Source of the DNA: an uncultured Eubacterium sp.
GTDB lineage: Bacteria; Bacillota_A; Clostridia; Lachnospirales; Lachnospiraceae
NCBI GenBank assembly: GCA_948759685.1
Contig: CAQBGY010000023.1
Span: forward strand, 1 to 22,467
Length of the DNA: 22,467 nt
Reading direction: 5' to 3'
Shown: positions 8,890 to 16,428 of the stretch, one piece after another
Layout: each line of letters begins with the position of its first letter
Numbering within the stretch: the stretch's first letter is position 1
Notes under the pieces: model-generated
Database searches by the model: none
What the model saw: the letters and a program-made list of their open reading frames with translations, nothing else
What the model was told of the DNA's origin: nothing
Program-made: the position numbers and the translations under genes

Positions 8890-8937
8890 AAAAATAAGAG
8901 TCAAATACTCAAATTTTATTTACAAAATTATTTTATT

Positions 8938-9168
8938 ATGGAAATTAAAGAATTTGTTAAGAATTTTGCGGATCAGTTTGATGAAACTGATGCAAGTGTA
9001 TTTACTCCCGTAACAGTTTTTAAGGAGTTAGATGAGTGGTCTTCTTTAATTGCTTTGTCTGTGATCGCAATGGTTGATGAGGAATATGATGTCACATTGA
9101 AAGGGGATGACGTAAAGGGTGCATCTACCATTGAGGATTTATTTAATGTTGTAAAATCACGGGCATAA
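8938..9168 (+). CDS. Acyl carrier protein (first of two)
   Basis: A 76-residue acidic protein of ACP size with an LDEWSSLIALSVIAMVDEEY segment. S36 is at the expected phosphopantetheine attachment site before a leucine. The residue just before it is serine instead of the usual aspartate, a variation seen in specialised ACPs. The helix IV region (STIEDLFNVVKSRA) fits the fold. It starts the acyl-building cassette and is separated by two bases from the ketoacyl synthase gene. It likely carries a dedicated short acyl chain rather than serving housekeeping fatty acid synthesis. The 48-base AT-rich gap before it is the widest within 676-13684 and could hold a promoter, though I see no clear consensus. 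Confidence 0.85.
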   Translation: MEIKEFVKNFADQFDETDASVFTPVTVFKELDEWSSLIALSVIAMVDEEYDVTLKGDDVKGASTIEDLFNVVKSRA

Positions 9169-9170
9169 CT

Positions 9171-10217
9171 ATGGCATTGTTAAAAATTAAAAACGTCCGC
9201 ATCTCAGGAATGAGTGTGGGCGTTCCACGTAAAGTTGTAAAAACGATATCTACTACATCTAAATATGGTGCGGAAGATTTTGTAGCAACAACAGGTATCA
9301 TAGAAAAAAGGCTCGATAATCTTACTACATCAGATTTAGCTCTGCCTGCAGCAGAGAAACTTATTGCGGATTTAGAATGGGATAAGTCAGATATTAAAGG
9401 ATTGGTATTTGTTACGCAGACACCAGACTATTTCCTTCCTGCTACATCTTGTGTAGTACAGGGAAAACTTGGTCTTAGCAAAGATTGTTATGCAACGGAT
9501 ATAAATCTTGGTTGTTCTGGATGGGTATATGGTCTTTCTGCAATGGCTGCTTTAATGCAGACTGGCTGTATAAAAAAGGCTATCGTGATTGCTGGAGATG
9601 CAAGAAAACAAGCTGCTGAGGAGCAAGATCAATTGTTTGGATTTGCGGCTACAGCAACTGCTCTTGAGTATGATGAAAACGCAGATCCTATTTATTTTGA
9701 TTTCGGAACAGATGGTACTGGATATGATGCTATTATTCGTCCTGGAGGAGGGTGCCGCAATCAGTTTAATGAGAACTCTTTAAAATTGGAAATGTGTGAT
9801 GATGGAAGAATGCGTCATAGCCTTCAGACAAGAATGAAGGGGATGGATGTCTTTGCGTTTGGAATATCAACAGCTCCAAAGTCAATTAAGAATCTAGCAA
9901 AATTCATAGATGGTGAAAACAATGATAAACCGTGGCTTGATTATGATTATTATATTTTTCATCAGGCAAACATGAAAATGAATACTCAGATTGTCAAGAA
10001 ACTTAAACTTGAGGATGATAAGGTACCATATTCTATGTCTCATTTTGGTAATACATCATCAGCTTCAATACCACTAACGATAGTTACACAATTGAAGGAT
10101 AAGATTAAAAATAAAAAAACAAAGTTCATGTGTTGTGGTTTTGGTGTTGGTCTTTCTTGGGGTACTGTAGCATTTACCACAGAAGATTTTATTATTTCTG
10201 ATTTAGTTGAAGTTTAA
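9171..10217 (+). CDS. 3-oxoacyl-ACP synthase III-like (first KASIII)
   Basis: This 348-residue thiolase-fold protein has the complete FabH-type triad: C115 in NLGCSGW, H264 in IFHQAN and N294 in HFGNTSSAS. The GFGVGLSWG motif near the C-terminus is also present. KASIII enzymes condense a CoA- or ACP-bound starter with malonyl-ACP. Here it lies between a private ACP and an SDR reductase, so I infer it makes a short 3-oxoacyl-ACP for decorating sugars. It resembles the synthase at 10977-12032 throughout, but it is much more AT-rich. The start at the ATG 9171 is two bases after the ACP stop. The acyl-chain specificity is not predictable by eye. Confidence 0.88.
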   Translation: MALLKIKNVRISGMSVGVPRKVVKTISTTSKYGAEDFVATTGIIEKRLDNLTTSDLALPAAEKLIADLEWDKSDIKGLVFVTQTPDYFLPATSCVVQGKLGLSKDCYATDINLGCSGWVYGLSAMAALMQTGCIKKAIVIAGDARKQAAEEQDQLFGFAATATALEYDENADPIYFDFGTDGTGYDAIIRPGGGCRNQFNENSLKLEMCDDGRMRHSLQTRMKGMDVFAFGISTAPKSIKNLAKFIDGENNDKPWLDYDYYIFHQANMKMNTQIVKKLKLEDDKVPYSMSHFGNTSSASIPLTIVTQLKDKIKNKKTKFMCCGFGVGLSWGTVAFTTEDFIISDLVEV

Positions 10218-10218
10218 T

Positions 10219-10971
10219 ATGAATCCTAATCCATTCTCTCTAACTGGTAAGACAATATTAATTACAGGAGCTTCTTCTGGTATTGGCAAGGCTTCTGCTA
10301 TTCAGTGTTCCGCTATGGGTGCTAATGTAATTATAACAGCTCGTGATGAGCAACGTCTTAACCAAACGTTTTGTTCTTTGGATGCCAGCAAACAAAATAT
10401 AAGTATCATTGCGGATTTAACAAATAAAGAAGATATTGATAGACTTATTAGCGAATTGCCTATAATTGATGGGGTAATGCTGTGTGCTGGTAAAAGTAAA
10501 AGACTTCCAATTCAGTTTATAACTCGTGAAAGCTTAGATGATTTATTTAACATTAACTTTTATGCACCTGTAGAATTATTGAGATTGCTTTATAAAAAAA
10601 AGAAGATTTCTAAGGGTGCTTCTGTCGTCTTAGTCGATTCAATAGGGGGTAACACGGTATTTGCACCAGGTGCAGCGATGTACGGAAGTTCAAAGGCTGC
10701 ACTAAATGCCATGATGAGGTATTGTGCTAAAGAGTTCGCATCTCGTTTAATCAGAGTAAATTGTATTTGTCCTGGTATGGTTGATACTCCATTGATTCAT
10801 AGAGGGGATATAACAGCAGAACAACTTGAAAAAGATAAAGACCAATATCCCCTCAAGAGATATGGCACTCCTGAGGATATTGCATATTCTGCGGTTTATC
10901 TTTTAAGCGATGCTTCTTCGTGGTTGACAGGGCAAGATATTATTATTGATGGAGGTATTTCTATTAATTAA
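10219..10971 (+). CDS. SDR-family 3-oxoacyl-ACP reductase-like
   Basis: This 250-residue classical short-chain dehydrogenase/reductase has the cofactor motif TGASSGIG (residues 16-23) and the catalytic residues S141, Y155 and K159 (YGSSK). The VNCICPGMVDTPL and SSWLTGQDIIIDGG segments are typical of FabG-like enzymes. It would reduce the 3-oxoacyl-ACP from the neighbouring synthase(s) to a 3-hydroxyacyl-ACP with NADPH. The ATG at 10219 is preferred, one base after the upstream stop; an in-frame TTG at 10207 lies inside the previous gene. It is flanked on both sides by ketoacyl synthases. No dehydratase or enoyl reductase is present, so the product is expected to stay hydroxylated (inference). 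A sugar reductase function is the alternative. Confidence 0.86.
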   Translation: MNPNPFSLTGKTILITGASSGIGKASAIQCSAMGANVIITARDEQRLNQTFCSLDASKQNISIIADLTNKEDIDRLISELPIIDGVMLCAGKSKRLPIQFITRESLDDLFNINFYAPVELLRLLYKKKKISKGASVVLVDSIGGNTVFAPGAAMYGSSKAALNAMMRYCAKEFASRLIRVNCICPGMVDTPLIHRGDITAEQLEKDKDQYPLKRYGTPEDIAYSAVYLLSDASSWLTGQDIIIDGGISIN

Positions 10972-10976
10972 TTAGA

Positions 10977-12032
10977 ATGGCTTTTCTAAAAATAGATAAT
11001 GTAGCTATTCGTGGCTTGGCTGCCTGTGCTCCGGTCACGATAGAAGAGAATACAGATTTGCCAGTCTTCGAAGAAGGGGAGGCTGAGCGAGTAATCAACC
11101 AAACGGGCATTGCTCGCAAGCATGTGGTGCAGCCTGGAACTACGGCTCTTGATCTGTGTAAGGCAGCCATGGAGAAACTACTTGAAGATTTGAAATGGGA
11201 GAAGGACAGCATTGATGTGCTGATTTTTGTCAGTACTACCTTCGACCATATCATTCCTCCTAACTCCTGTATTCTTCAAGGTATGCTTGAACTATCCGAA
11301 GAAACGCTTTGTATTGATCTTCGTCAAGGTTGCCCTGGTTGGACGCACGGTATGACCACGATGACCTCACTGCTTTCTCATGGAGGCATGAAGCGTGGAA
11401 TCCTGCTAGTGGGTGATACCACAACCCTTTCACATTCTCCGCTGGATAAGGAGACTCGCCCGTTGTTTGGTGATGCTGGTACGGCTACTGCACTGGAGTT
11501 TGATCCGGAGGCAAAGCCAATTGAGTTTTATCATGGTACTCGTGGTAAAGACTATAAGAGCATCTATGCCAAGAATGGTGGATTCCGTTATCCGCTAGAC
11601 GAAGAGGCCTTGAAGTTTGTTGAGCATGGCAAAAACATCCGATATCGTAGTACTGACATAGTGATGGATGGTATGAGCGTGTTTGGCTTTGGTCTGTCAA
11701 TGGGTCCCAAGAGTGTGAATTCACTCTGTGAACACTTCGGTATTGATAAGGAAAACGTGGATTATTATCTCTTCCATCAGGCCAACCACTACATGAACGA
11801 CAAAATTCGTAAGAAGCTGAAGATTGACGAAAGTAAGGTTCCATATAGTATGCGGGATTTCGGAAACACCTCATGTGCTTCGATTCCTCTTACATTGGTA
11901 TCTCAATGCAATAAGGAATATGCAAATAAGAAACTCAATTCTGTAGCTTGTGCCTTTGGTGTAGGTTTGGCTTGGGGGTGTGTTCACTTTGAAACTGAAA
12001 ATATAGTTTGTCCGGATTTAATTTTATTATAA
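10977..12032 (+). CDS. 3-oxoacyl-ACP synthase III-like (second KASIII)
   Basis: This 351-residue FabH-type synthase has the full triad: C119 in LRQGCPGW, H267 in LFHQAN and N297 in DFGNTSCAS, plus AFGVGLAWG near the end. It is homologous along its length to the synthase at 9171-10217 but diverged. Its GC content is far higher: 32 of 60 bases in one sampled line (11401-11460) against 16 of 60 in 9901-9960. It begins five bases after the reductase and ends one base before the second ACP, so it pairs naturally with that ACP. It may run a second elongation or use a different starter. The AT/GC boundary of the locus falls at its start. Confidence 0.87.
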   Translation: MAFLKIDNVAIRGLAACAPVTIEENTDLPVFEEGEAERVINQTGIARKHVVQPGTTALDLCKAAMEKLLEDLKWEKDSIDVLIFVSTTFDHIIPPNSCILQGMLELSEETLCIDLRQGCPGWTHGMTTMTSLLSHGGMKRGILLVGDTTTLSHSPLDKETRPLFGDAGTATALEFDPEAKPIEFYHGTRGKDYKSIYAKNGGFRYPLDEEALKFVEHGKNIRYRSTDIVMDGMSVFGFGLSMGPKSVNSLCEHFGIDKENVDYYLFHQANHYMNDKIRKKLKIDESKVPYSMRDFGNTSCASIPLTLVSQCNKEYANKKLNSVACAFGVGLAWGCVHFETENIVCPDLILL

Positions 12033-12033
12033 T

Positions 12034-12273
12034 ATGACGAATATAGAAAAATATAATCAGATCTTTACCGAGACCTTAAATTTGGGTCTTGATGAGGTGA
12101 AAGATGCTAAATTCAAAGAAACTCCATTATGGGATTCCGTAGGCCACATGACTTTGGTGGCAGCTCTTGAAGACGCATTTGATGTGCTTTTAGAGGTAGA
12201 AGACCTGATGGCTATCAGGAACTATCAGGGTGGTATAGATATTCTCTCTAAAAACTATGAAATAGAATTCTGA
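12034..12273 (+). CDS. Acyl carrier protein (second of two)
   Basis: This 79-residue ACP-like protein has a WDSVGHM motif; S35 is the phosphopantetheine attachment site, with the usual aspartate before it. The helix II/III segment TLVAALEDAFDVLLEVEDL is typical. It differs clearly from the ACP at 8938-9168, so the two carriers probably load different acyl groups or dock with different enzymes. It is one base after the second ketoacyl synthase and one base before the AMP-forming ligase, which suggests the ligase charges this carrier. Confidence 0.86.
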   Translation: MTNIEKYNQIFTETLNLGLDEVKDAKFKETPLWDSVGHMTLVAALEDAFDVLLEVEDLMAIRNYQGGIDILSKNYEIEF

Positions 12274-12274
12274 T

Positions 12275-13684
12275 ATGACCGATGTGTTTCAACTCCTTGA
12301 AGAATTCAGTGGCAATACTTGTATTGTTACGGATGCGGGGCGTGAAATGAGTTATGCTCAGTTGCTGGAGGTGAGTGGGAAAATTGCCCAACAACTGAAA
12401 ACTGGTAGTATGGCGTTTTGCTTTTGTGGCAATCAGGTGGGATCTGTAGCTGGTTATCTGGCCTTTCTACATGCTCATGTGCCAGTATTGTTGCTTGATG
12501 CCAATAAAAACAAGGATTTGGTGGATGACCTTTTAGCTATTTATCATCCCCGTTTTGTATGGGTACCCAGCGAAAAAGCAGAAGAATTAGACGGAGCAAA
12601 GTGCATTTATGAAACAGAAGATTATTCTTTGCTTCAATATGAGGTACCTGATATAGAGGCTCATCCTGAATTGGCTTTGATGCTTACGACTTCTGGCAGT
12701 ACAGGTAGTCCTAAGCTCGTAAGATTGACATTGAATAATCTCCTGAGTAATGCCAGAAGTATCGTGGAATATTTGGAAATAGACCAAAATGAAAGACCTA
12801 TCACTTCACTTCCTATGTATTACAGCTATGGACTTTCTGTTATCAACAGCCATTTGATTTCCGGTGCCACTTTGCTAATGACCAATAACACAATTCTTCA
12901 GCGTGAATTCTGGAAATTTGCGGCAGAGCAGGGTGCTTCAAGCATATCAGGCGTTCCATACACTTACGAAATGCTTCGCCGCTTGAGATTCTTCCACATG
13001 AACCTACCTAAACTCAAGACCATGACTCAGGCAGGTGGCAAGTTGTATCCGGAGCTTGTGAAGGAGTTTGTAGAACAAGCCAAGGAACACGACAAGCGTT
13101 TTATTGTGATGTATGGCCAAACAGAGGCTACAGCCCGTATGAGTTATACACCACAGGAGAATATACGGGAGAAATATATGAGTATAGGTATCGCTATACC
13201 TGGTGGTAAGTTTTCATTGATAGATATTAGTGGTAATGAGATTACAGAACCCGAAACTGAGGGCGAATTGGTTTATCGTGGTCCTAATGTATCTTTAGGT
13301 TATGCGGAATGTCTGGATGATCTGAAAAAGGGCGATGAAAACCAAGGTGAACTCCATACCGGTGATGTTGCCAAATTCGATACGGATGGTTATTTCTATA
13401 TTACTGGTCGTTTGAAACGTTTCGTAAAGGTCTGGGGTAATCGTTGTAATCTCGATTCTGTGGAGCAGATGATGAAGACTATTACATCCAACTGCGCTTG
13501 TGTTGGTGTGGATGACAAAATTACAATCTTTGTTGCAGAAGAAGTTGATGATAAGGCTATCATCAACATGTTTGGTGAAAAGACGGGCTTGAATACCCGT
13601 GCTTTTGAAGTTAGACATATAGATGTGATTCCGAAGAATGCGTCGGGAAAGGTGCAGTATAAGGAGTTGCAAGCGTTGCTGTAG
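12275..13684 (+). CDS. AMP-forming acyl ligase (ANL superfamily)
   Basis: This 469-residue adenylating enzyme has the ANL motifs in order: the P-loop TTSGSTGSPK (residues 138-147), MYGQTEA, GELVYRGPNVSLGY, HTGDVAKFDTDGY and GRLKRFVKVWGNR (A8 hinge). K459 in NASGKV is the catalytic A10 lysine. It is somewhat shorter than long-chain acyl-CoA synthetases (usually above 500 residues). It activates a carboxylic acid as its adenylate and passes it to a thiol, here most likely the adjacent ACP rather than free CoA (inference from position). It could load the starter acid or recycle free acid. Aryl- or amino-acid activation cannot be ruled out from the visible motifs. Confidence 0.87.
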   Translation: MTDVFQLLEEFSGNTCIVTDAGREMSYAQLLEVSGKIAQQLKTGSMAFCFCGNQVGSVAGYLAFLHAHVPVLLLDANKNKDLVDDLLAIYHPRFVWVPSEKAEELDGAKCIYETEDYSLLQYEVPDIEAHPELALMLTTSGSTGSPKLVRLTLNNLLSNARSIVEYLEIDQNERPITSLPMYYSYGLSVINSHLISGATLLMTNNTILQREFWKFAAEQGASSISGVPYTYEMLRRLRFFHMNLPKLKTMTQAGGKLYPELVKEFVEQAKEHDKRFIVMYGQTEATARMSYTPQENIREKYMSIGIAIPGGKFSLIDISGNEITEPETEGELVYRGPNVSLGYAECLDDLKKGDENQGELHTGDVAKFDTDGYFYITGRLKRFVKVWGNRCNLDSVEQMMKTITSNCACVGVDDKITIFVAEEVDDKAIINMFGEKTGLNTRAFEVRHIDVIPKNASGKVQYKELQALL

Positions 13685-13693
13685 TTATTGATT

Positions 13694-15346
13694 ATGTATA
13701 AACATTTTTTTAAGCGTGTTTTAGACTTTAGTCTCTCTTTAGTAGTGCTAATAATCCTTTTTATTCCTTTGCTTATCATTACCGTTTGGCTTCATTTTGC
13801 CAATAAGGGGGCTGGTGCTTTTTTCTTACAGAAAAGGCCGGGAACAAAGGGCAAAGTTTTTAATCTTATCAAGTTCAAGACAATGACAGATGAGGTTAAC
13901 GAGCGTGGAGAACTGTTGCCGGATGAATTCAGATTGACAAAAATAGGGCGATTTGTTCGATCTACTTCTATCGATGAATTACCTCAACTTCTTAACGTGT
14001 TGAAGGGTGATATGGCACTAATTGGACCTCGCCCACTTTCTCTGAAACTTCTTCCTCTTTATACCAAGGAACAAGTGCGTAGGCATGATGTTCGCCCTGG
14101 TATTTCTGGATGGGCGCAGGTTAATGGTAGAAACCATGCAAAATATAGTGAGAAGTTTGCAAACGATGTTTGGTATGTGGATCATTGCACTCTTGCAACA
14201 GATTTAAAGATAATATGGATGACCATTCGAAATGTACTTAATAGAAGTGATATCGGGTCTGGCGCAGAGGATATGGACACTGTTGATGATTTACATTTTG
14301 GTATTCGATTGCTGAAATTTGGATCAGACTATCCTGTTATTGATAACTATAAGAAAGGAAATGCTGTATCTAGTATATATCCAAATGCTAATTATTATGC
14401 TTGTGGGCGACAGGCTATAAACGACCTTATTGGAAAATTTCAATGGAAAAGGATTTGGATGCCTTCATATTTCTGCTATGATATAATAAATTATATCAAG
14501 ACAACGGGTATTAAGGTTGTTTATTATGTAGACTATCCTGGAAATGACGATGAAACAAGCATTGGTAAAATACAGTTTGAAGAAGGCGATGTTCTTTTCA
14601 GAATGAATTTCTTTGGATTCAGAGGTGTGAGAACTAACAAGACCATCCCAGTTCCTGTTATTGAAGATCATTCTCACGACCTTGTTGGAGAGTGGTCCCA
14701 AAATAGTGATGCTGATTTTTGTATAGCTTCATTAAGAAAAACACTTCCAATTAGTGAGGGGGGAATTCTTTGGTCTCCAAAAGAAAAAAAACTGCCCTTG
14801 TCTCCAAAAGAGACAGAGGAGAATAATAATCTTGCAGATATCCGCTATAAAGCGATGACGAGAAAGGCTGGTTATTTGAATGGCTCAATTAAGAAGCCTC
14901 GTTTTAGGCAAGATATGTTAGACACCGAAAAGATGTTAGATAAAATACCAATATCGAAAATTTCAAATGATAGTTGGAATATAATTAATGAAATAGATAT
15001 CCAAGAGTGGTATGATCGCAAGCATCGTAATTGGAATTTATTACAAGACATTGCTACCGAAGATGTGAAGATACTGCAGCCTGAAAAAAATACGTTTAAT
15101 CCTTTCTCACTGGTGCTTTTGTTCAAGAGTAAAGAGGTAAGGGATAAGATGAGGGATATATTGATCAATCGCCAAACTGTTTTTCCCGCCATTCTTTGGA
15201 GAATACCGGAAGTGCAAAATTCTGAGAGTGTGGATTTTGGTAATAGAATGTTGAGCATACATTGTGATGGCAGGTATGATAAAGACCTTGATGAACTGAA
15301 AGAAAGAATCATTACAGCAATACGATTACTAAAAGGACAATGTTAA
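13694..15346 (+). CDS. Fusion: phosphoglycosyl transferase + DegT-like PLP aminotransferase domain
   Basis: Residues 1 to about 200 form a complete small monotopic phosphoglycosyl transferase (PglC/WcaJ catalytic family). They comprise an N-terminal re-entrant membrane helix, QKRPGTKGKVFNLIKFKTM, the catalytic D94-E95 dyad in SIDELPQL, IGPRPL, and GISGWAQVNGRN. Such enzymes transfer a sugar-phosphate from a UDP-sugar to undecaprenyl phosphate. Residues about 205-550 look like a divergent type-I PLP enzyme of the DegT group: an ACGRQAI phosphate-loop equivalent, MPSYFCYD, VIEDHSHDL (the aspartate facing the cofactor nitrogen), and SLRKTLPISEGG, where K349 is the presumed Schiff-base lysine. 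The start is the ATG at 13694; a TTG at 13688 is less likely. The stop overlaps the next gene, a free-standing relative of the second domain. The fusion suggests the amino sugar is made and handed directly to the lipid carrier (inference). Confidence 0.8.
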   Translation: MYKHFFKRVLDFSLSLVVLIILFIPLLIITVWLHFANKGAGAFFLQKRPGTKGKVFNLIKFKTMTDEVNERGELLPDEFRLTKIGRFVRSTSIDELPQLLNVLKGDMALIGPRPLSLKLLPLYTKEQVRRHDVRPGISGWAQVNGRNHAKYSEKFANDVWYVDHCTLATDLKIIWMTIRNVLNRSDIGSGAEDMDTVDDLHFGIRLLKFGSDYPVIDNYKKGNAVSSIYPNANYYACGRQAINDLIGKFQWKRIWMPSYFCYDIINYIKTTGIKVVYYVDYPGNDDETSIGKIQFEEGDVLFRMNFFGFRGVRTNKTIPVPVIEDHSHDLVGEWSQNSDADFCIASLRKTLPISEGGILWSPKEKKLPLSPKETEENNNLADIRYKAMTRKAGYLNGSIKKPRFRQDMLDTEKMLDKIPISKISNDSWNIINEIDIQEWYDRKHRNWNLLQDIATEDVKILQPEKNTFNPFSLVLLFKSKEVRDKMRDILINRQTVFPAILWRIPEVQNSESVDFGNRMLSIHCDGRYDKDLDELKERIITAIRLLKGQC

Positions 15347-16428
15347 GTGAAATAGGAAGCAATTTTTGGATTAGTCCTAACGAGTTATCTCTGCAATTTT
15401 CAGAGATAACACCGGAAAAGTTCAACTGCAAGGGCTCGGATTATGTTTGGATGTCCACAGGTAGGGGGGCTACTTCTTTTGTGCTGGATACAATTGAAAG
15501 GCGAAATTTTAAAGTCAGTAAGGTTGCTTTATTGCCTCCATTCACCTGCAATACGGTAATTGAGCCTTTCCTCGCTAAGGGATATGAAGTCAAAACATTC
15601 CATACGGGAAAGGATTTGAGGTCAAAAGGTGCGGACATTGTTTCTGCAGCTCGTGAATGTAATGCAGGCGTTGTGCTATTCCATCGCTATTTCGGAGTTG
15701 ATTCGATAGCAGATATTGATGAAGCTGTTAATGAACTTCGGAATGCAGGCATTATTGTTATAGAAGATTGTACACAATGCCTATACAGTACTTTCAAGAG
15801 ATCAAGTGCTGATTATGTTGTTGCCAGTATCAGAAAATGGTGTGGTGTTCCTGATGGAGGATTTGCGGTTTGCAAGGATGGAAGATTTGAAAATAAGCCG
15901 GAAAAGAAAGATACTGAATTGGAAAAAGTTAAAAAGGAGGCTTCAATTTTAAAATATCAATATTTGTTTGAGGGGGCTGGATACAGGAATGTGTTCTTGA
16001 CAAAATACAGAGAAGCAGAAGATATTTTGGATGAAGAGAAGCAATATTTTGCCATTTCTGATTTGTCGGCGGCTATTCAGAGTAATTTGGATATTGAGAG
16101 TCTGAAGCAAAAAAGAAGAGAGAATTACAAGATTATAGCTGAGGGTCTAAAAGAGGTAGAAGGCATAACAGTCATAACTGAAGTATTGGCTGAGGATGAA
16201 GTCCCTCTATACTGTCCGATTCTTAGCGAGCATCGATTTGATATTCAAAAACTGCTGGTAAAGAACGCTATTTATGCTCCTATTGTTTGGCTAAAGGCAG
16301 ACTGTTGTCCAGCAGTGGACGAAGATGCAGATTATCTGTATGATCATATTTTATGCATTCCGATAGATCAGCGATATGGTGAAGACGATATGGAGCGAGT
16401 AATAAATACATTGATTCAGAATAAATGA
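15340..16428 (+). CDS. Divergent DegT-like PLP-dependent aminotransferase
   Basis: This 362-residue protein follows the DegT/DnrJ/EryC1 layout: STGRGATSFVLD as the phosphate-loop region, LPPFTCNTVIEPFLAKGYEV, the VIEDCTQCL motif with the cofactor-facing aspartate, and ASIRKWCGVPDGG with the likely Schiff-base lysine K166. The same landmarks occur in the same order in the C-terminal half of the upstream fusion protein, so the two are paralogues. The motifs are looser than in textbook sugar aminotransferases. Enzyme activity, or a heterodimer with the fused domain, remains to be shown. It overlaps the upstream gene by seven bases and the ATP-grasp gene by four (ATGA). Confidence 0.72.
   Translation: MLSEIGSNFWISPNELSLQFSEITPEKFNCKGSDYVWMSTGRGATSFVLDTIERRNFKVSKVALLPPFTCNTVIEPFLAKGYEVKTFHTGKDLRSKGADIVSAARECNAGVVLFHRYFGVDSIADIDEAVNELRNAGIIVIEDCTQCLYSTFKRSSADYVVASIRKWCGVPDGGFAVCKDGRFENKPEKKDTELEKVKKEASILKYQYLFEGAGYRNVFLTKYREAEDILDEEKQYFAISDLSAAIQSNLDIESLKQKRRENYKIIAEGLKEVEGITVITEVLAEDEVPLYCPILSEHRFDIQKLLVKNAIYAPIVWLKADCCPAVDEDADYLYDHILCIPIDQRYGEDDMERVINTLIQNK

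Noticed and set aside
8898..8910. GAGT-CAAAT-ACTC hairpin between the GT4 and first ACP genes as a terminator
   Set aside because: The stem is only four base pairs and the region is generally AT-rich, so it is too weak to call.
8938..13684. Reading the acyl cassette as the housekeeping fatty acid synthesis operon
   Set aside because: There is no malonyl transferase, FabF, dehydratase or enoyl reductase; the two KASIII genes, two unlike ACPs and an AMP-ligase are embedded between glycan genes.
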